Positions 31,789-41,556 are shown, counted from the first letter of the stretch. The stretch: DNA of 64,000 bases from Rhodopirellula halodulae (GCF_020966775.1 NZ_JAJKFV010000002.1:372001-436000), one strand, 5' to 3'. Notes: generated by a model from the sequence alone, not told the origin. Translations and numbers: made by a program.

Positions 31789-32326
31789 CGTTCGGCTCGG
31801 ATGGCCCTTCGGGGAACTTTTGTTCGAATTTGCGGATGGCGGTGTTGACGAGTCCACGGGCGATTCGAGCCGTAAACCTTCCATGGGGCAGACCTCTTAA
31901 TTGGGCTTCTTCAAGTAACCAGTCGACGATGGTGTCGATGTTGCGGTGGCAGCCTTCCGCGCCCCAGTCGTTCATCGTGTCGACACGGGTTTCGCAGTTG
32001 CACGTTTCGCTTGGCTTGGCAAACCACGCCAACATGCGTTTCAGTTCATTGCCAGGACCAGGACGGAAACGATCGATCTTGATCGTCTCGGGTTCATCAC
32101 GTTCCGGTAGATAGTTGCGAAGCAATGACTCGAGTTCGCGAGTGTCCTGTTTGCGGCGTTTCTTGTTGACCACCGCCATGCCGATCGTGACCAAGTTGAT
32201 CGCTCTCGGGTTTTCGTTGGCTTGGCAGGCGTTGCACGCTGAAGGCGTCGTTCGGACCTTGCAGCCAGCCATTTGCCCGGCGACTTCGCAGGCGTTGTCT
32301 TGGGTCAGGTGAGGACAGTGGATCAT
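31760..32326 (-). CDS. Cysteine-rich phage protein of unknown function
   Basis: 188 residues. The first 35 hold six cysteines and two histidines (HCPHL, CEVAGQMAGC, CNACQ) that could bind zinc or an iron-sulfur cluster. A later CNCETR and CHRNID add more. It overlaps the serine-rich gene by 4 bases (ATGA). Role unknown. Confidence 0.6.
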   Translation of the reverse strand: MIHCPHLTQDNACEVAGQMAGCKVRTTPSACNACQANENPRAINLVTIGMAVVNKKRRKQDTRELESLLRNYLPERDEPETIKIDRFRPGPGNELKRMLAWFAKPSETCNCETRVDTMNDWGAEGCHRNIDTIVDWLLEEAQLRGLPHGRFTARIARGLVNTAIRKFEQKFPEGPSEPNDDLEDTVDR

Positions 32327-34710
32327 GCTGTCATCCCCGCAACTTGACCGTCGTAGGCTCCGGAACTGCTCGGTGGCTCGCCGGGATCTTCGCAGTCGCT
32401 ATCGACTAATTCCCAACCGCATGACCAGATCCAAGTACTGTTGCACGGTTCACTCGATCCACTGCTGTCTTCGGACGGCGGTTCACTGTCGCTGTGGCTC
32501 GGTCGTTCGGATCCTTCGCTGGATTCAGATCGGCTTTCGCTCGGGCGATCGGAACTGTGGTCGCTGCTATGGCTTGGTCGATCGGAGTCGGAGGTTGACG
32601 GATGGCTTTCTGACGGTGGTTCACTATCGCTTGCCGATGAATCACCGACGCTGGGATTATCAATGCTGTCGCTGGGGCGGTCGCTATCGGAGGTTGATTG
32701 CGATCTGCTATCCGATTGCGATTGTGAACGACTGTCGGACGCTGATTTGGAATCACTACCTGACTCGGATTCACTCGTTGATTGCGAGGCAGAACCGCTT
32801 AGTGAACCGGACTCGCTTTGAGATCCACTGACGGATGCCGAGCCGCTCCCCGAGTCGGACTGGCTGTAGGAGTGCGATTCGCTCGCGGACGATTCTCGCG
32901 AGTAGCTTGGTTCGCTTACCGATTCGCTTGTCGATTGCGAATGCGATTCACTCTCTGATTCGGATTTCGACTCGGATTGTGATTGGCTTGATTCCGATTC
33001 GCTGTGACTGCTTGCTGAATCGGAGTAAGAACGTGAATGGCTGGGGTGAGAATGCGATTCGCTTGCAGATGCGCTCTGTGAGTCGCTTCCCGAATCACTT
33101 TCTGAATCGCTCGATTCAGACTTGGACTCGGACGACGTAGAGACCGAATCACTAACACTCGATTGCTCGCTTTCACAGGCTGAGCTGTCCGAATCACTCG
33201 ATTCCGATCCCGATGAACTCGCCGACTGAGATTCCGAGGATGAATCTGATGAGGTTGAAGACGAACTATTGGAAATCGAAGGTCCTGAGTAACTCGGCTC
33301 GCTGTAGGAGCGGCTCGATTCGCTTTCGCTCTGGGACTCCCTTGATTCGGAGTCACTGCTACTTGCCGATGACTCGCCCGAATCACTGGATGAGGAGTCG
33401 GAGCTGGATGCATCGGACGAATCAGATGATTCTGACGAGGTAGAGGATGACGCCGAGCTGTCGCTGGATGACTGGCTCGATGAGTCTGAAGATTCGCTAG
33501 ATGATGAGCTGCTGTGAGATGACGAAAACGAGCTTGTTAAAGAGCTGGAAATCGAGCTACTGGAACTCGACGAAAGACTGCTCGAGCTGGATGATCCCAG
33601 GCTGCTCGATGAACTTTGGCTGGACGATGCGCTGCTAGAGCTACTGCCGGAGCTCGACGATGAACTGCTCGAACTCGAACTACTGCCATCGCAGCAACGG
33701 CACCCAATCGTAAGGTAGGCCGATGTGTCCTCGTGGAAATGGCAAACGATCTGCTGCGATGCCAAGAGCGCGTAATCGCAGACGTTATAGACCGAAACTT
33801 TGACGCCGACCGGTCGCCACTGTGTTCCGTCAAATCGCAGTTCGCGAGCCGTTCCCCAAGACTGGGCTTTGATCCGATGTGTTGGCTTGCAAAGCAACGT
33901 TTGCTTGGGCGAATCAAGCACCCACGATTGGTTGCCGTCGAAGGTGACCGATAGATACTGGTCCCCGGAACCCTCGATTGGCCCGCGGATCCGCTGCGCC
34001 GAGTGATTCCGAGCAACGATGCGGACCTGTTCGCCGTCGACATCCAACACCGGTTCGATGTTGCCGGTTTGGTCCAGTCGGTGGAGATCACATGTCCCGC
34101 TGCCGGTCGTCGTTCCCTGGCGGGCGCTGATGCCGCCGACCGGAACCTTGACCAAATGCGCGATGTCGGTCGGATGACCAACCCGGACGACCGCCCACTG
34201 CAAACCGGTTTCCGTCGGATTCCGTCGCCAGAGGATCTGGGCCGAACCCTCTGGTTTGGATTCCAGATAGAAGTTCGGCGACAGTGATGCGTCGGCAAAG
34301 TCATGCCAGGTCTTGGTGATATTGACTTGAGCCGCGACAACGCCATCGAATACGACGCGACCAACCTTATCTTCTGCGATCGGTTCGATGGCGACGCCCA
34401 CTCGCCCCGTGGAAGCGCTCACCCCGTGCTTGCCGACTTTGATCGTCGCATCGCGAACGAATCGAGCGAGTTCGACCGGACCATCGAGCGGGTCGGTCAG
34501 TGGCTGAATAAAGCCAGCGACGCCACCGATCGGAATCGTTTGCGTTGTGATGTTGTGAACGCGAATTGTCGCCGCGTTCTGCAGGTGGGTCCGTGGCCCT
34601 CCTCCACCGGGCAACCGATTCTTGTGCAGGGCATCAGCCGCCGCCAACAGCCGGTTGTACTCGGTGGCCGAGATATTGAATTGATCGCCGGGGCGAACTC
34701 GTCGTGTCAT
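32323..34710 (-). CDS. Large serine-rich phage structural protein (tail-associated)
   Basis: 795 residues. The first about 340 look like a folded virion domain. Then comes an about 410-residue tract built almost only of Ser with Asp, Glu, Gln and Gly, ending in a short Trp/Cys domain (STWIWSCGWELVDSDC). The tract resembles glycosylated serine-rich repeats of bacterial adhesins. It lies downstream of the tape measure, where fibre or tip genes sit, and upstream of the glycosyltransferase cassette. Assignment as tail fibre is inference. Confidence 0.65.
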   Translation of the reverse strand: MTRRVRPGDQFNISATEYNRLLAAADALHKNRLPGGGGPRTHLQNAATIRVHNITTQTIPIGGVAGFIQPLTDPLDGPVELARFVRDATIKVGKHGVSASTGRVGVAIEPIAEDKVGRVVFDGVVAAQVNITKTWHDFADASLSPNFYLESKPEGSAQILWRRNPTETGLQWAVVRVGHPTDIAHLVKVPVGGISARQGTTTGSGTCDLHRLDQTGNIEPVLDVDGEQVRIVARNHSAQRIRGPIEGSGDQYLSVTFDGNQSWVLDSPKQTLLCKPTHRIKAQSWGTARELRFDGTQWRPVGVKVSVYNVCDYALLASQQIVCHFHEDTSAYLTIGCRCCDGSSSSSSSSSSSSGSSSSSASSSQSSSSSLGSSSSSSLSSSSSSSISSSLTSSFSSSHSSSSSSESSDSSSQSSSDSSASSSTSSESSDSSDASSSDSSSSDSGESSASSSDSESRESQSESESSRSYSEPSYSGPSISNSSSSTSSDSSSESQSASSSGSESSDSDSSACESEQSSVSDSVSTSSESKSESSDSESDSGSDSQSASASESHSHPSHSRSYSDSASSHSESESSQSQSESKSESESESHSQSTSESVSEPSYSRESSASESHSYSQSDSGSGSASVSGSQSESGSLSGSASQSTSESESGSDSKSASDSRSQSQSDSRSQSTSDSDRPSDSIDNPSVGDSSASDSEPPSESHPSTSDSDRPSHSSDHSSDRPSESRSESSEGSERPSHSDSEPPSEDSSGSSEPCNSTWIWSCGWELVDSDCEDPGEPPSSSGAYDGQVAGMTA
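32445..33690 (-). repeat. Low-complexity serine-codon tract
   Basis: About 1.25 kb of imperfect short-unit repeats coding Ser-Xaa (Asp, Glu, Gln). Many serine codons are used, so the tract is kept by selection on protein rather than by recent slippage. The first part is poly-Ser; later parts are Ser-Glu/Ser-Asp. Confidence 0.8.
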
Positions 34711-35501
34711 CAGTTGATGCCCAGCGCGTTAAAGTTGCCCTCCGGATAAACTTGCTCGACGTAGGCCGCGGCCGGACGACGTAGAACGCGATCGCCGACG
34801 ACCTCTTCGTCATGCCGGACCCACAAGTAGTCCCAGCCACGTTTGCTGATTCCGTTGATCGCACCTACCGACAATGCGGGCTGATTGGGCCGCGCAGCGA
34901 AGTGATAAGTGATGTCGACCCAATTCTGCTCGTCTTCACCACCTTCGCTGCCGAGGAACAATGCTTCGCCGGGTGCAAAGATCGACCAGTCCGTTGAGTT
35001 CGTTCGCCCCGTCATCGCGACGACTGCCAACAAATATGCTGTCGAAACCCACTCGAACTTCTTCCGCACCGAGAACTCGAATGCCGGCACGGTCACATCG
35101 ACGCCTTCCACACCGGAGTCACTGACCCCGATCGCGCCTTGGTAAACCGGAGCGATCTTGCCCGGTGCGGGATAGATCCCGCGGGTGCCGAGGGATTGAT
35201 TGAGGTGTGTGGTTGCCCCGGTTGTGTTGAACGAGACCGGATCGAGCTTGGTCTTGTTGATCGTAACGCTGACCAACGCGTGTTTGGCGTTGATAAACTC
35301 GGCGTCGATCTGCAGATACGGAATCAGGTCCGGGAAGTTGGCTTTGTAATAGCCGTAGGCGGCGCTGGCAGCCGCCGCCGGATCGACTGCGCCACCGTTG
35401 GTCGCAACATAGGCAACGAAGTCCGAATGCGATTTTCCTCGCGATGCCTTTTCGGAGAGCGCCGCGGTCTCGAAGTTATATCCGCCGGCCGAAAAGCTCA
35501 T
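34710..35501 (-). CDS. Phage tail-associated protein of unknown function
   Basis: 263 residues, no signal or membrane segment; mixed beta-like sequence. Position between tape measure and the serine-rich protein suggests a distal tail or baseplate part. Overlaps both neighbours at stop/start. Confidence 0.6.
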   Translation of the reverse strand: MSFSAGGYNFETAALSEKASRGKSHSDFVAYVATNGGAVDPAAAASAAYGYYKANFPDLIPYLQIDAEFINAKHALVSVTINKTKLDPVSFNTTGATTHLNQSLGTRGIYPAPGKIAPVYQGAIGVSDSGVEGVDVTVPAFEFSVRKKFEWVSTAYLLAVVAMTGRTNSTDWSIFAPGEALFLGSEGGEDEQNWVDITYHFAARPNQPALSVGAINGISKRGWDYLWVRHDEEVVGDRVLRRPAAAYVEQVYPEGNFNALGIN

Positions 35502-38500
35502 CAGCTAAACACCAGACCTCCGGACTTCGATCGTTCGACCAGCCGACGCGTATTCTCCGCAGTCGCGATGATCGCCCGTTTCATGTCTTCGGTAATGCCA
35601 TCGCTGGACGAAGCGGGGAGTTGCAAACGAGAGGTTGCGCCGCTGAGTGCCATGTCGAATTCGGTGAGCGACTGACGGACCGAGGCGAAAGCTTCATTGA
35701 TGGCGACAACATCCAGTGCCGGTTCTTCAGCTTCCGGCTCGACCTCAGCCATTGCCTCGTCAACCGGTTTGTCATCTTCGGGAACGTTCAGCAGCGGGGC
35801 TGAAATTACCTCTTCGTCCAATGGTTCGATCGGATCGAGTTTCAGAGGCTCCAGCTTTCTCGCACTGCTGCCGAGCCCCAATCCCCGGGAATCGAAGTTG
35901 CCTGCCGACTCGACTTGCGTTGTACTGTCGGGACCATCCGCGAAGCGTTCCATTGATGCTTGAGCATCAGGATCGATCCCAAGCTTCAGATCCTTCGAGT
36001 TCGGAAGTTGCAGTTCGGGATCATCGATTCCGGGGAGATCGACCGGGGGAATATCGACTTCATCGGGATTGATCGGTTCAGGCAACTCCGGCGGTTTCGG
36101 TGGCTCGGCAGTTTCTGGTGGGGAACCAGGTTCATCGGTGCGGTCGGATGGTGCGGTTGCATTGTTTGCTCGGTCAATGGCGGCCTCGAAGTCGGCCTGC
36201 GCTGCCGCGATCTTATCCTCGCGTTCCTTTTGGCGATCGCCCAACTCATTCGCACGTGCTGCCTCACGCGCCGCCTTGGACTCCGCCCGCATTTGGTCGA
36301 GCGTGGATTGGACGCCGGCCGTGGTGTCGTCGATCAGTTGCTGTCGTCGAGTTTGAGCAGAATCGTTTTCCCGAAACTGTTGCTGTTTCGACTGATCGAC
36401 GACCGCATTCTTAGCATCGGTCTCCGCGTCGATGGCTTGCATTTCCGCATCGAGATCACGACCTTCACGGGCTCTACGACGTGCTTCGAGTTGGGCCGCG
36501 ATGCCCTTTTGCATCTCGATGCGGTTGGCTTCGATCTGCTGTTTCCGTTTCGATCGTCGCTGTTGCCGTTCAATGATTGCCTGGTTGCGACGTTGTTGCT
36601 CCGCCGCTTCGGCCGCGCGGGTATCGGCGTCGATCTTGGCCATTTCGACGTCGACATTGATATCGTCGTCGAACAAAGCTTTGAGTTTGATCCATGCCTT
36701 CTTGAGGAAGCCGACCGTCGAATTCCACATCGACTTCACTTGGCCGGCAAACACGGTCCATGTGTCGGCCAAGTAGTCGACTGTTTCGACCCACGCTTTC
36801 TCAACGCCAGCCAGGGCATTGATCAGTACGCCACCAATTTGCACGGCCACGTCACCGGCGATATCGACCAGTTCATGAAGCTTGAGAAATCCCTTCTTCA
36901 GAAAGCCAATCGTATTGTTCCAGCCTTTCTGGACCGCGGACGTCAGAATGGTCCAGCCGTCGGCCATGAATCCGACCGTTTCGTTCCACACACCCGCCAA
37001 TCCAGAGAGAGCACCGATCAGCACATCACCAATGGCATAGGCCGAGTCCGCCCAGACATCCGCAATGTACTGGGTGAACTCGGCCCATTTGGTTTGCAGA
37101 AAAGTTGTGCCTTTGATCCATTGCAGTTTCAGGTACGACCAAAGCACGTCAGTGGCTGCGGTGATGTCGCCGGCAGCCAGCGCGTTTGCGATCGCACCGA
37201 AGGCGGCCAACGTTTCAGCTTTGAGGACTTCAAAGACGCTGCCCAGATACTCAATCGCCTTGCCAGCGATGCCGGTTGAATACAGGAAATATCCACCGAG
37301 CGCTGCGATGGCAGCGACGACCAGACCCAACGGTGTGAACAACATGCCAACGGCGCTGACAATGACGCCGATGGAGGCACCAATGAAACTAAAGATGCTG
37401 GCCAAGCCTCCAACGGCGAAGGATGCCGCGGCGGCAAACGAACCAAGCGTGAACAGTGCGGCGCCGATTCCGATGATGGCAACCGCACTTGCCGCCGCAA
37501 TCTTGACAATCTTTTGATTCTTATTGATCCATTCGATCACCCCTGAAGCAGCCCGGCTAAACGCATTGACCATGTTGGTGACGCTACCTTCGAGCGATTC
37601 ACCGATTGCGATGGCGACGCCCTCGATCGAAGATTTGAGGATCCGAAACGCTCCACCGAGACCGCCCTCCATTTCTTCGGATGTCTTGGCGGCAATTCCG
37701 CCGGCCTTTTGCAGTTCTTGGTACAGCTCGCGAGTGTCCGCCACGGACTTGCCGATGGAACTGGCAGCCGTGATGCCCAGCAATCCAAAGACTTCGTTTA
37801 GCTTTTCCGCCTTCTCGGCAGTGCCCATGTTTGCGGTGGCTGCGGCGACTTCCCCCAGGATGTCGACCAGCGATCGAGCGTTGCCCCTGGCATCCTTGGT
37901 TGCCACACCGAAGACGGCTTGAAACTTCTCCGATTCCGCTGCGCTGATCGTCAGCAGGCGACGCATCGCGTTACCGGCCGATGAACCTTGGATGCCCATG
38001 TTGCCGAGGGTTCCCAGCACCGCCAGAGTTTCTTCCAGACTCATGTTGGCATCGGCGGCAACGGGACCGGCATAGGACAAGGCTTCGCCGAGCGACTCCA
38101 CCGTGTTGAACGACTTATTGGCTGCGGCGGTCAGTCCGTCGGCGACACGCGTTGCTTCGCCCGCTTCCATGCCAAATTGCCGGATGGTGGCGGCCATGAT
38201 GCCGGACGCCTGCGTGGCGTCGGTTCCGGTTGCGCGAGCCATGTTCATCACGGCGGCGGTCATTCTCTCGATCTGTTCCGGCTTGAAACCGGCACGACCG
38301 AGTTCCATCATCAGGGAGGCGACTTCGCTGGCAGAGTAGCTCGTAGTTGCGCCGAGTTTCTTGGCGGTATTGCGCAGCGATTTCAGCTGCGTTTCCGTCG
38401 CCTGGGTGATTGCGGCGACGCCACGCATGGCATCGTCGAAGTTGGATAAGATGGCAACGCTGCCTCCCAGAGGAGCTGCCGCAGCGGTGCCGAGTCCCAT

Positions 38501-38635
38501 CAGTTTGGTACCGAGCAAGCGAGTTGATTGCCCGAACGATTGCAGTCGCTTCTGAGCAGATCGAAGCCCCTTCACGAACGCTGCATCCTTGGTCAGCAGT
38601 TCGACGTAGGCGGCTCCGGCTCTGACTTGGGACAT
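35501..38635 (-). CDS. Phage tail tape measure protein
   Basis: 1044 residues. The N-terminal domain has the TP901-type signature (AAITQATETQLKSLRNTAKK, LMMELGRAGFKPEQIERMT). Two hydrophobic stretches lie near residues 375-460, then a long helical charged region and an acidic Pro/Glu-rich part. Length sets tail length and acts as scaffold. The overlapping downstream genes continue the tail module. Confidence 0.9.
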   Translation of the reverse strand: MSQVRAGAAYVELLTKDAAFVKGLRSAQKRLQSFGQSTRLLGTKLMGLGTAAAAPLGGSVAILSNFDDAMRGVAAITQATETQLKSLRNTAKKLGATTSYSASEVASLMMELGRAGFKPEQIERMTAAVMNMARATGTDATQASGIMAATIRQFGMEAGEATRVADGLTAAANKSFNTVESLGEALSYAGPVAADANMSLEETLAVLGTLGNMGIQGSSAGNAMRRLLTISAAESEKFQAVFGVATKDARGNARSLVDILGEVAAATANMGTAEKAEKLNEVFGLLGITAASSIGKSVADTRELYQELQKAGGIAAKTSEEMEGGLGGAFRILKSSIEGVAIAIGESLEGSVTNMVNAFSRAASGVIEWINKNQKIVKIAAASAVAIIGIGAALFTLGSFAAAASFAVGGLASIFSFIGASIGVIVSAVGMLFTPLGLVVAAIAALGGYFLYSTGIAGKAIEYLGSVFEVLKAETLAAFGAIANALAAGDITAATDVLWSYLKLQWIKGTTFLQTKWAEFTQYIADVWADSAYAIGDVLIGALSGLAGVWNETVGFMADGWTILTSAVQKGWNNTIGFLKKGFLKLHELVDIAGDVAVQIGGVLINALAGVEKAWVETVDYLADTWTVFAGQVKSMWNSTVGFLKKAWIKLKALFDDDINVDVEMAKIDADTRAAEAAEQQRRNQAIIERQQRRSKRKQQIEANRIEMQKGIAAQLEARRRAREGRDLDAEMQAIDAETDAKNAVVDQSKQQQFRENDSAQTRRQQLIDDTTAGVQSTLDQMRAESKAAREAARANELGDRQKEREDKIAAAQADFEAAIDRANNATAPSDRTDEPGSPPETAEPPKPPELPEPINPDEVDIPPVDLPGIDDPELQLPNSKDLKLGIDPDAQASMERFADGPDSTTQVESAGNFDSRGLGLGSSARKLEPLKLDPIEPLDEEVISAPLLNVPEDDKPVDEAMAEVEPEAEEPALDVVAINEAFASVRQSLTEFDMALSGATSRLQLPASSSDGITEDMKRAIIATAENTRRLVERSKSGGLVFS

Positions 38636-38877
38636 TGGGATTGGCTACTTGCTAGAAGCGATGGGCTAGAAGGCCTGAACGCTGCACCGAGAAGAATTGC
38701 AACCTGCTCGACGGTTGCTTGGGCGGGCACTGGCTTGGCGGCCGTGTACGGATTGAAGTCGTCAGGCTTGAACGGCTTGCGACGACGCCGGCGATCGCGG
38801 TTGATCTCCGCCGTCAGTGCCATCACGCTCGATGCGATATTCCAATCGTGGCGTCGCCGAGCGTCCGCCATTTGCAT
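38593..38877 (-). CDS. Putative tail assembly chaperone, second ORF
   Basis: 94 residues, basic (RRRRRKPFKPDDFNPY). Its ATG overlaps the stop of the previous gene (TGATG), and it runs 43 bases into the tape measure gene. Two small ORFs before the tape measure are the usual place of the G/GT-type chaperone pair. No sequence motif proves it. Confidence 0.55.
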   Translation of the reverse strand: MQMADARRRHDWNIASSVMALTAEINRDRRRRRKPFKPDDFNPYTAAKPVPAQATVEQVAILLGAAFRPSSPSLLASSQSQCPKSEPEPPTSNC

Positions 38878-39392
38878 CAGCTGGCGGAGGGTGAGAGGTC
38901 CTGGGTCGACTCCGACGACGCCAGCGAGTTCGATGACGATGCGTTCGACATCGGCACCCCGAGTTTCTGTTCGAGGTCGCTCACGATCGAGTCTACTAGG
39001 CCCGGATCGTCCAGCCTCCGCTCGATCGCTTCGAGTCCCCGCGTCTCGATCATCCGCTGTTTGTCGGCCGCCTTCCGCAGAAGACGGCGACGGGACTCCG
39101 GGAAGTAGGCCACCAACGCATCAACGACCGCCGTGCAGGCTTCATCAATTGCATCGCCTGCCAAACCTTCCGCGAATGCTTCGTCGTCAACGTCTTGCTG
39201 GTCGGCTTGAGGTTTGCAAATCGCGAACAACACATCACCCAACAGAAGTGGGTCCGTTGCTAGTTGGTTGATCAAATCACCGTCGATCGCATCGAGCAAG
39301 CGAACGTCGGTCAGCGTTTTCACGCGGCGGAGTGTCGTGTTGTCGATATCGACGATCCAAACCCGACCACGACGATCAATGAATTTTTGCAT
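38877..39392 (-). CDS. Putative tail assembly chaperone, first ORF
   Basis: 171 residues, acidic and helical, with a serine-rich C-terminus (SNASSSNSLASSES). Position between tail tube and tape measure genes supports the chaperone role. No programmed frameshift is needed, since the second ORF has its own ATG. Confidence 0.55.
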   Translation of the reverse strand: MQKFIDRRGRVWIVDIDNTTLRRVKTLTDVRLLDAIDGDLINQLATDPLLLGDVLFAICKPQADQQDVDDEAFAEGLAGDAIDEACTAVVDALVAYFPESRRRLLRKAADKQRMIETRGLEAIERRLDDPGLVDSIVSDLEQKLGVPMSNASSSNSLASSESTQDLSPSAS

Positions 39393-39494
39393 GGAAATCC
39401 GTTTCTTGGTTCAATGGTGACATCGTAAGTCAACAGAGAAGGTAATCTGAAATGATGAAATGCCCCGCACTCGTCTGGTGTTTGATCTAACCAA

Positions 39495-39731
39495 ATGCAG
39501 CGCAAAGAGATGTTTGATGTCGCTTTTGCTTTCTGGCCAACCTGGCTGACGTACGCACTGGTTCCACTGACGATGTATTTTCAAGTCGCCTGGTTTGGTG
39601 CGATTGTCTTAGCCATCATCTTTTTATTGCCTCGCCTTTGGTGGTCGTGCGTTTTTGGGTTGGCCAATTGGATGTCGCTCGCTGCGGGCATTGTCGCCTG
39701 CTCGTTCATTGCAATTCGTGGGCTGCTCTGA
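39495..39731 (+). CDS. Small membrane protein on the opposite strand within the tail module (moron candidate)
   Basis: 78 residues with two to three hydrophobic helices (about 13-30, 34-50, 58-75). It is the only plus-strand ORF of good quality inside the 27 kb structural block and sits in its own gap between tail tube and chaperone genes. Such single genes in phage morphogenesis regions are often lysogeny-expressed. Function unknown; expression not shown. Confidence 0.5.
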   Translation: MQRKEMFDVAFAFWPTWLTYALVPLTMYFQVAWFGAIVLAIIFLLPRLWWSCVFGLANWMSLAAGIVACSFIAIRGLL

Positions 39732-39740
39732 CGGCACCTT

Positions 39741-40151
39741 CTAAGCTCCGCTGCCCACGTTCATCCCGCCGCCGGATGAAGACTGTGTCGGCTTAAGTGT
39801 GACATCGGCGGAGACGACCTCTTCGAGGTTCTGGTTGACGTTGAAGTTCATGACCTCGCAGGTCAGCGTCAGCGCACCGCCGGCGTCTGAAATGCCAACA
39901 TCGCATGGCGTGCCGCTGCTCCAGAGACCTTGCAGCATGCCGAACGAGGTGTCGCCATTCTTGTTAAGGACGGTGAACTCAATCGACGCATCTTTCAGCG
40001 TTCCGACAGTGGCTCGCCAGCCGTTGTTGGCCCGCGTTGACGCATCCGCCTCGGCCTTTTCTAAGTTGACCGTCAGGTCTTTGACGTTCTTGATCTCGGC
40101 GCCGTCGATGGTGAGAACGGCGTCGAGACCGAGGACTACTTCTGCTGACAT
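39741..40151 (-). CDS. Phage major tail tube protein
   Basis: 136 residues. The pattern LTIDGAEIKNVKDLTVNLEK and FTVLNKNGDTSF, with a beta-rich fold, is that of TP901-1-type tail tube proteins. Lies at the usual place between connector genes and the tape measure. Confidence 0.82.
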   Translation of the reverse strand: MSAEVVLGLDAVLTIDGAEIKNVKDLTVNLEKAEADASTRANNGWRATVGTLKDASIEFTVLNKNGDTSFGMLQGLWSSGTPCDVGISDAGGALTLTCEVMNFNVNQNLEEVVSADVTLKPTQSSSGGGMNVGSGA

Positions 40152-40166
40152 AAGGTTTCTCGCGAG

Positions 40167-40724
40167 TTACTTCACACTGTCACGCCAGAACTTGGGCAAG
40201 CGTGGTTGATTGGCTTCGAGGGCCGGTCGCATGAATGGGCGTTTCGGATAGCGGCGTGGCTTCGATGCGCCGCGCCGCTCGTTTTCAGCTTCGATCAGTC
40301 GGGTAGCACGGTTGGCTTGGGCACCGGTCAGTAGCTTCGTTCGAGCGAACTTGCCAGGCCGGATGACTCGAATCGGACCGTACTCGCCGACCCGGAAGCG
40401 ATGGCGTTTGAGTTTGCGACGTTTCGTGGAAACGCCGCCGAATTCATGCAGGTTCCACAGTCGGCCAGCAATCTCGTTGACCGGACCAATGACGGCCTCT
40501 TCGCGTTCGCGACTCACCTCGTAGCGAATCACGCGACGAAGCATGCCGGTCTGCGTGTGCGGCGGCGACCCGGAACTCGATGGTTTCTTGCGTTTGCGGA
40601 TCGACCGTTTGGCGGTCAGTCGAATCGTCCCGGCCGCATGACCGAGCGATCGAAAGTTGGCGGCCTGAACCTTCTTCTGAACGTGGCCTTGGTTGAATCG
40701 GACACGAGTCCGGATATGGATCAC
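40167..40724 (-). CDS. HK97 gp10-like / tail completion protein
   Basis: 185 residues, strongly basic. The order RSIRKRKKPSSSGSPPHTQTG, LWNLHEFGG and KRPFMRPALEAN matches phage virion morphogenesis (gp10/gpS-like) proteins that join head and tail. Confidence 0.75.
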   Translation of the reverse strand: MIHIRTRVRFNQGHVQKKVQAANFRSLGHAAGTIRLTAKRSIRKRKKPSSSGSPPHTQTGMLRRVIRYEVSREREEAVIGPVNEIAGRLWNLHEFGGVSTKRRKLKRHRFRVGEYGPIRVIRPGKFARTKLLTGAQANRATRLIEAENERRGASKPRRYPKRPFMRPALEANQPRLPKFWRDSVK

Positions 40725-41179
40725 CTGGCCAGTTCAAACGTAAGTGTCAGTAGGCTTGTGAACTGATTGAACTGCGTCCAGTGCTCGACGGAGTACAGCA
40801 CCGCATTCTCGACCTTGACGCAGCGGGCGGCAACAAACGAGTTGAGCCGTTTGAGTCGGAAATAGTCGGCGATCTCTTCGACGAAGAACACCAGCGGGTC
40901 GATCTCTTTGGGGTCCCCTTTGCTGACCTTCTTTTGGACGGCGACGTCGATGGTTGCCTGGAACTTGTTGCTGACTCGATCGAGTGGCAAGTATTCGACT
41001 TCGCGAGGCACCACGGTGACGCGCAGTTCCTTCATATCTTCGAGGTCGAAGTTCGGAACGTAAAGTCGTTGGGCTGCGAGGTTCTTCTTGCTGAAGTCGC
41101 CAGCGTTGATCTCAGCGACGACGCTGTCGGCGATTTGAATGACGGTGGCCGGCGTTGGTTTTGCGGAGGCGGCAGTCAT
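40721..41179 (-). CDS. Phage connector / tail terminator-like protein
   Basis: 152 residues from ATG 41179 overlapping the previous stop (ATGA). Beta-rich with VTVVPREVEYLPLDR. Position fits a tail terminator or minor tail protein; not recognised by motif. Confidence 0.55.
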   Translation of the reverse strand: MTAASAKPTPATVIQIADSVVAEINAGDFSKKNLAAQRLYVPNFDLEDMKELRVTVVPREVEYLPLDRVSNKFQATIDVAVQKKVSKGDPKEIDPLVFFVEEIADYFRLKRLNSFVAARCVKVENAVLYSVEHWTQFNQFTSLLTLTFELAR

Positions 41180-41556
41180 GAAATGGTGTCGACCAGTTTG
41201 GTGTGGATGCGGAGTTTGATGCGAAAGGGATCGCTGTATCGCCACGGCGGTTCGTTGCCGATCGACATCAGCTCGTAGACGAACGTGGTGTCACCGTCGG
41301 TCTCGAGGATACGATCACCGCGGCGGGGCCATGTAGCGATCTCAGACGACAGCAAGTCTTTGGTGTTGATGAGGAAGTCGCGGACTTGAGCACGCGTGAT
41401 GACGCCTTCGCCGTCGTCCTGCTCGTATTCGGACTTGCCGATGGTGGCCGGAATCTCGACCGAGACTTCATCACGTTGATAAACGACCGGCCGAGACGCA
41501 TGCTTGGTCAGCTTGGCGGACAGCCATGACTGACCACGCTGCAGCATGTCGCTCAC
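41176..41556 (-). CDS. Phage head-closure-like protein
   Basis: 126 residues. The part TWPRRGDRILETDGDTTFVY followed by EPPWRYSDPF resembles head-closure/stopper proteins. Overlaps both neighbours by 4 bases. Confidence 0.55.
   Translation of the reverse strand: MSDMLQRGQSWLSAKLTKHASRPVVYQRDEVSVEIPATIGKSEYEQDDGEGVITRAQVRDFLINTKDLLSSEIATWPRRGDRILETDGDTTFVYELMSIGNEPPWRYSDPFRIKLRIHTKLVDTIS

Noticed and set aside
32406-33413. ORFs in other frames of the serine-rich tract
   Set aside because: Shadow frames of a low-complexity region, made of Arg/Asn/Pro repeats.
35960-37279. 439-codon plus-strand ORF opposite the tape measure gene
   Set aside because: Antisense to a clear phage gene with family motifs; the low-stop shadow is caused by its codon composition.
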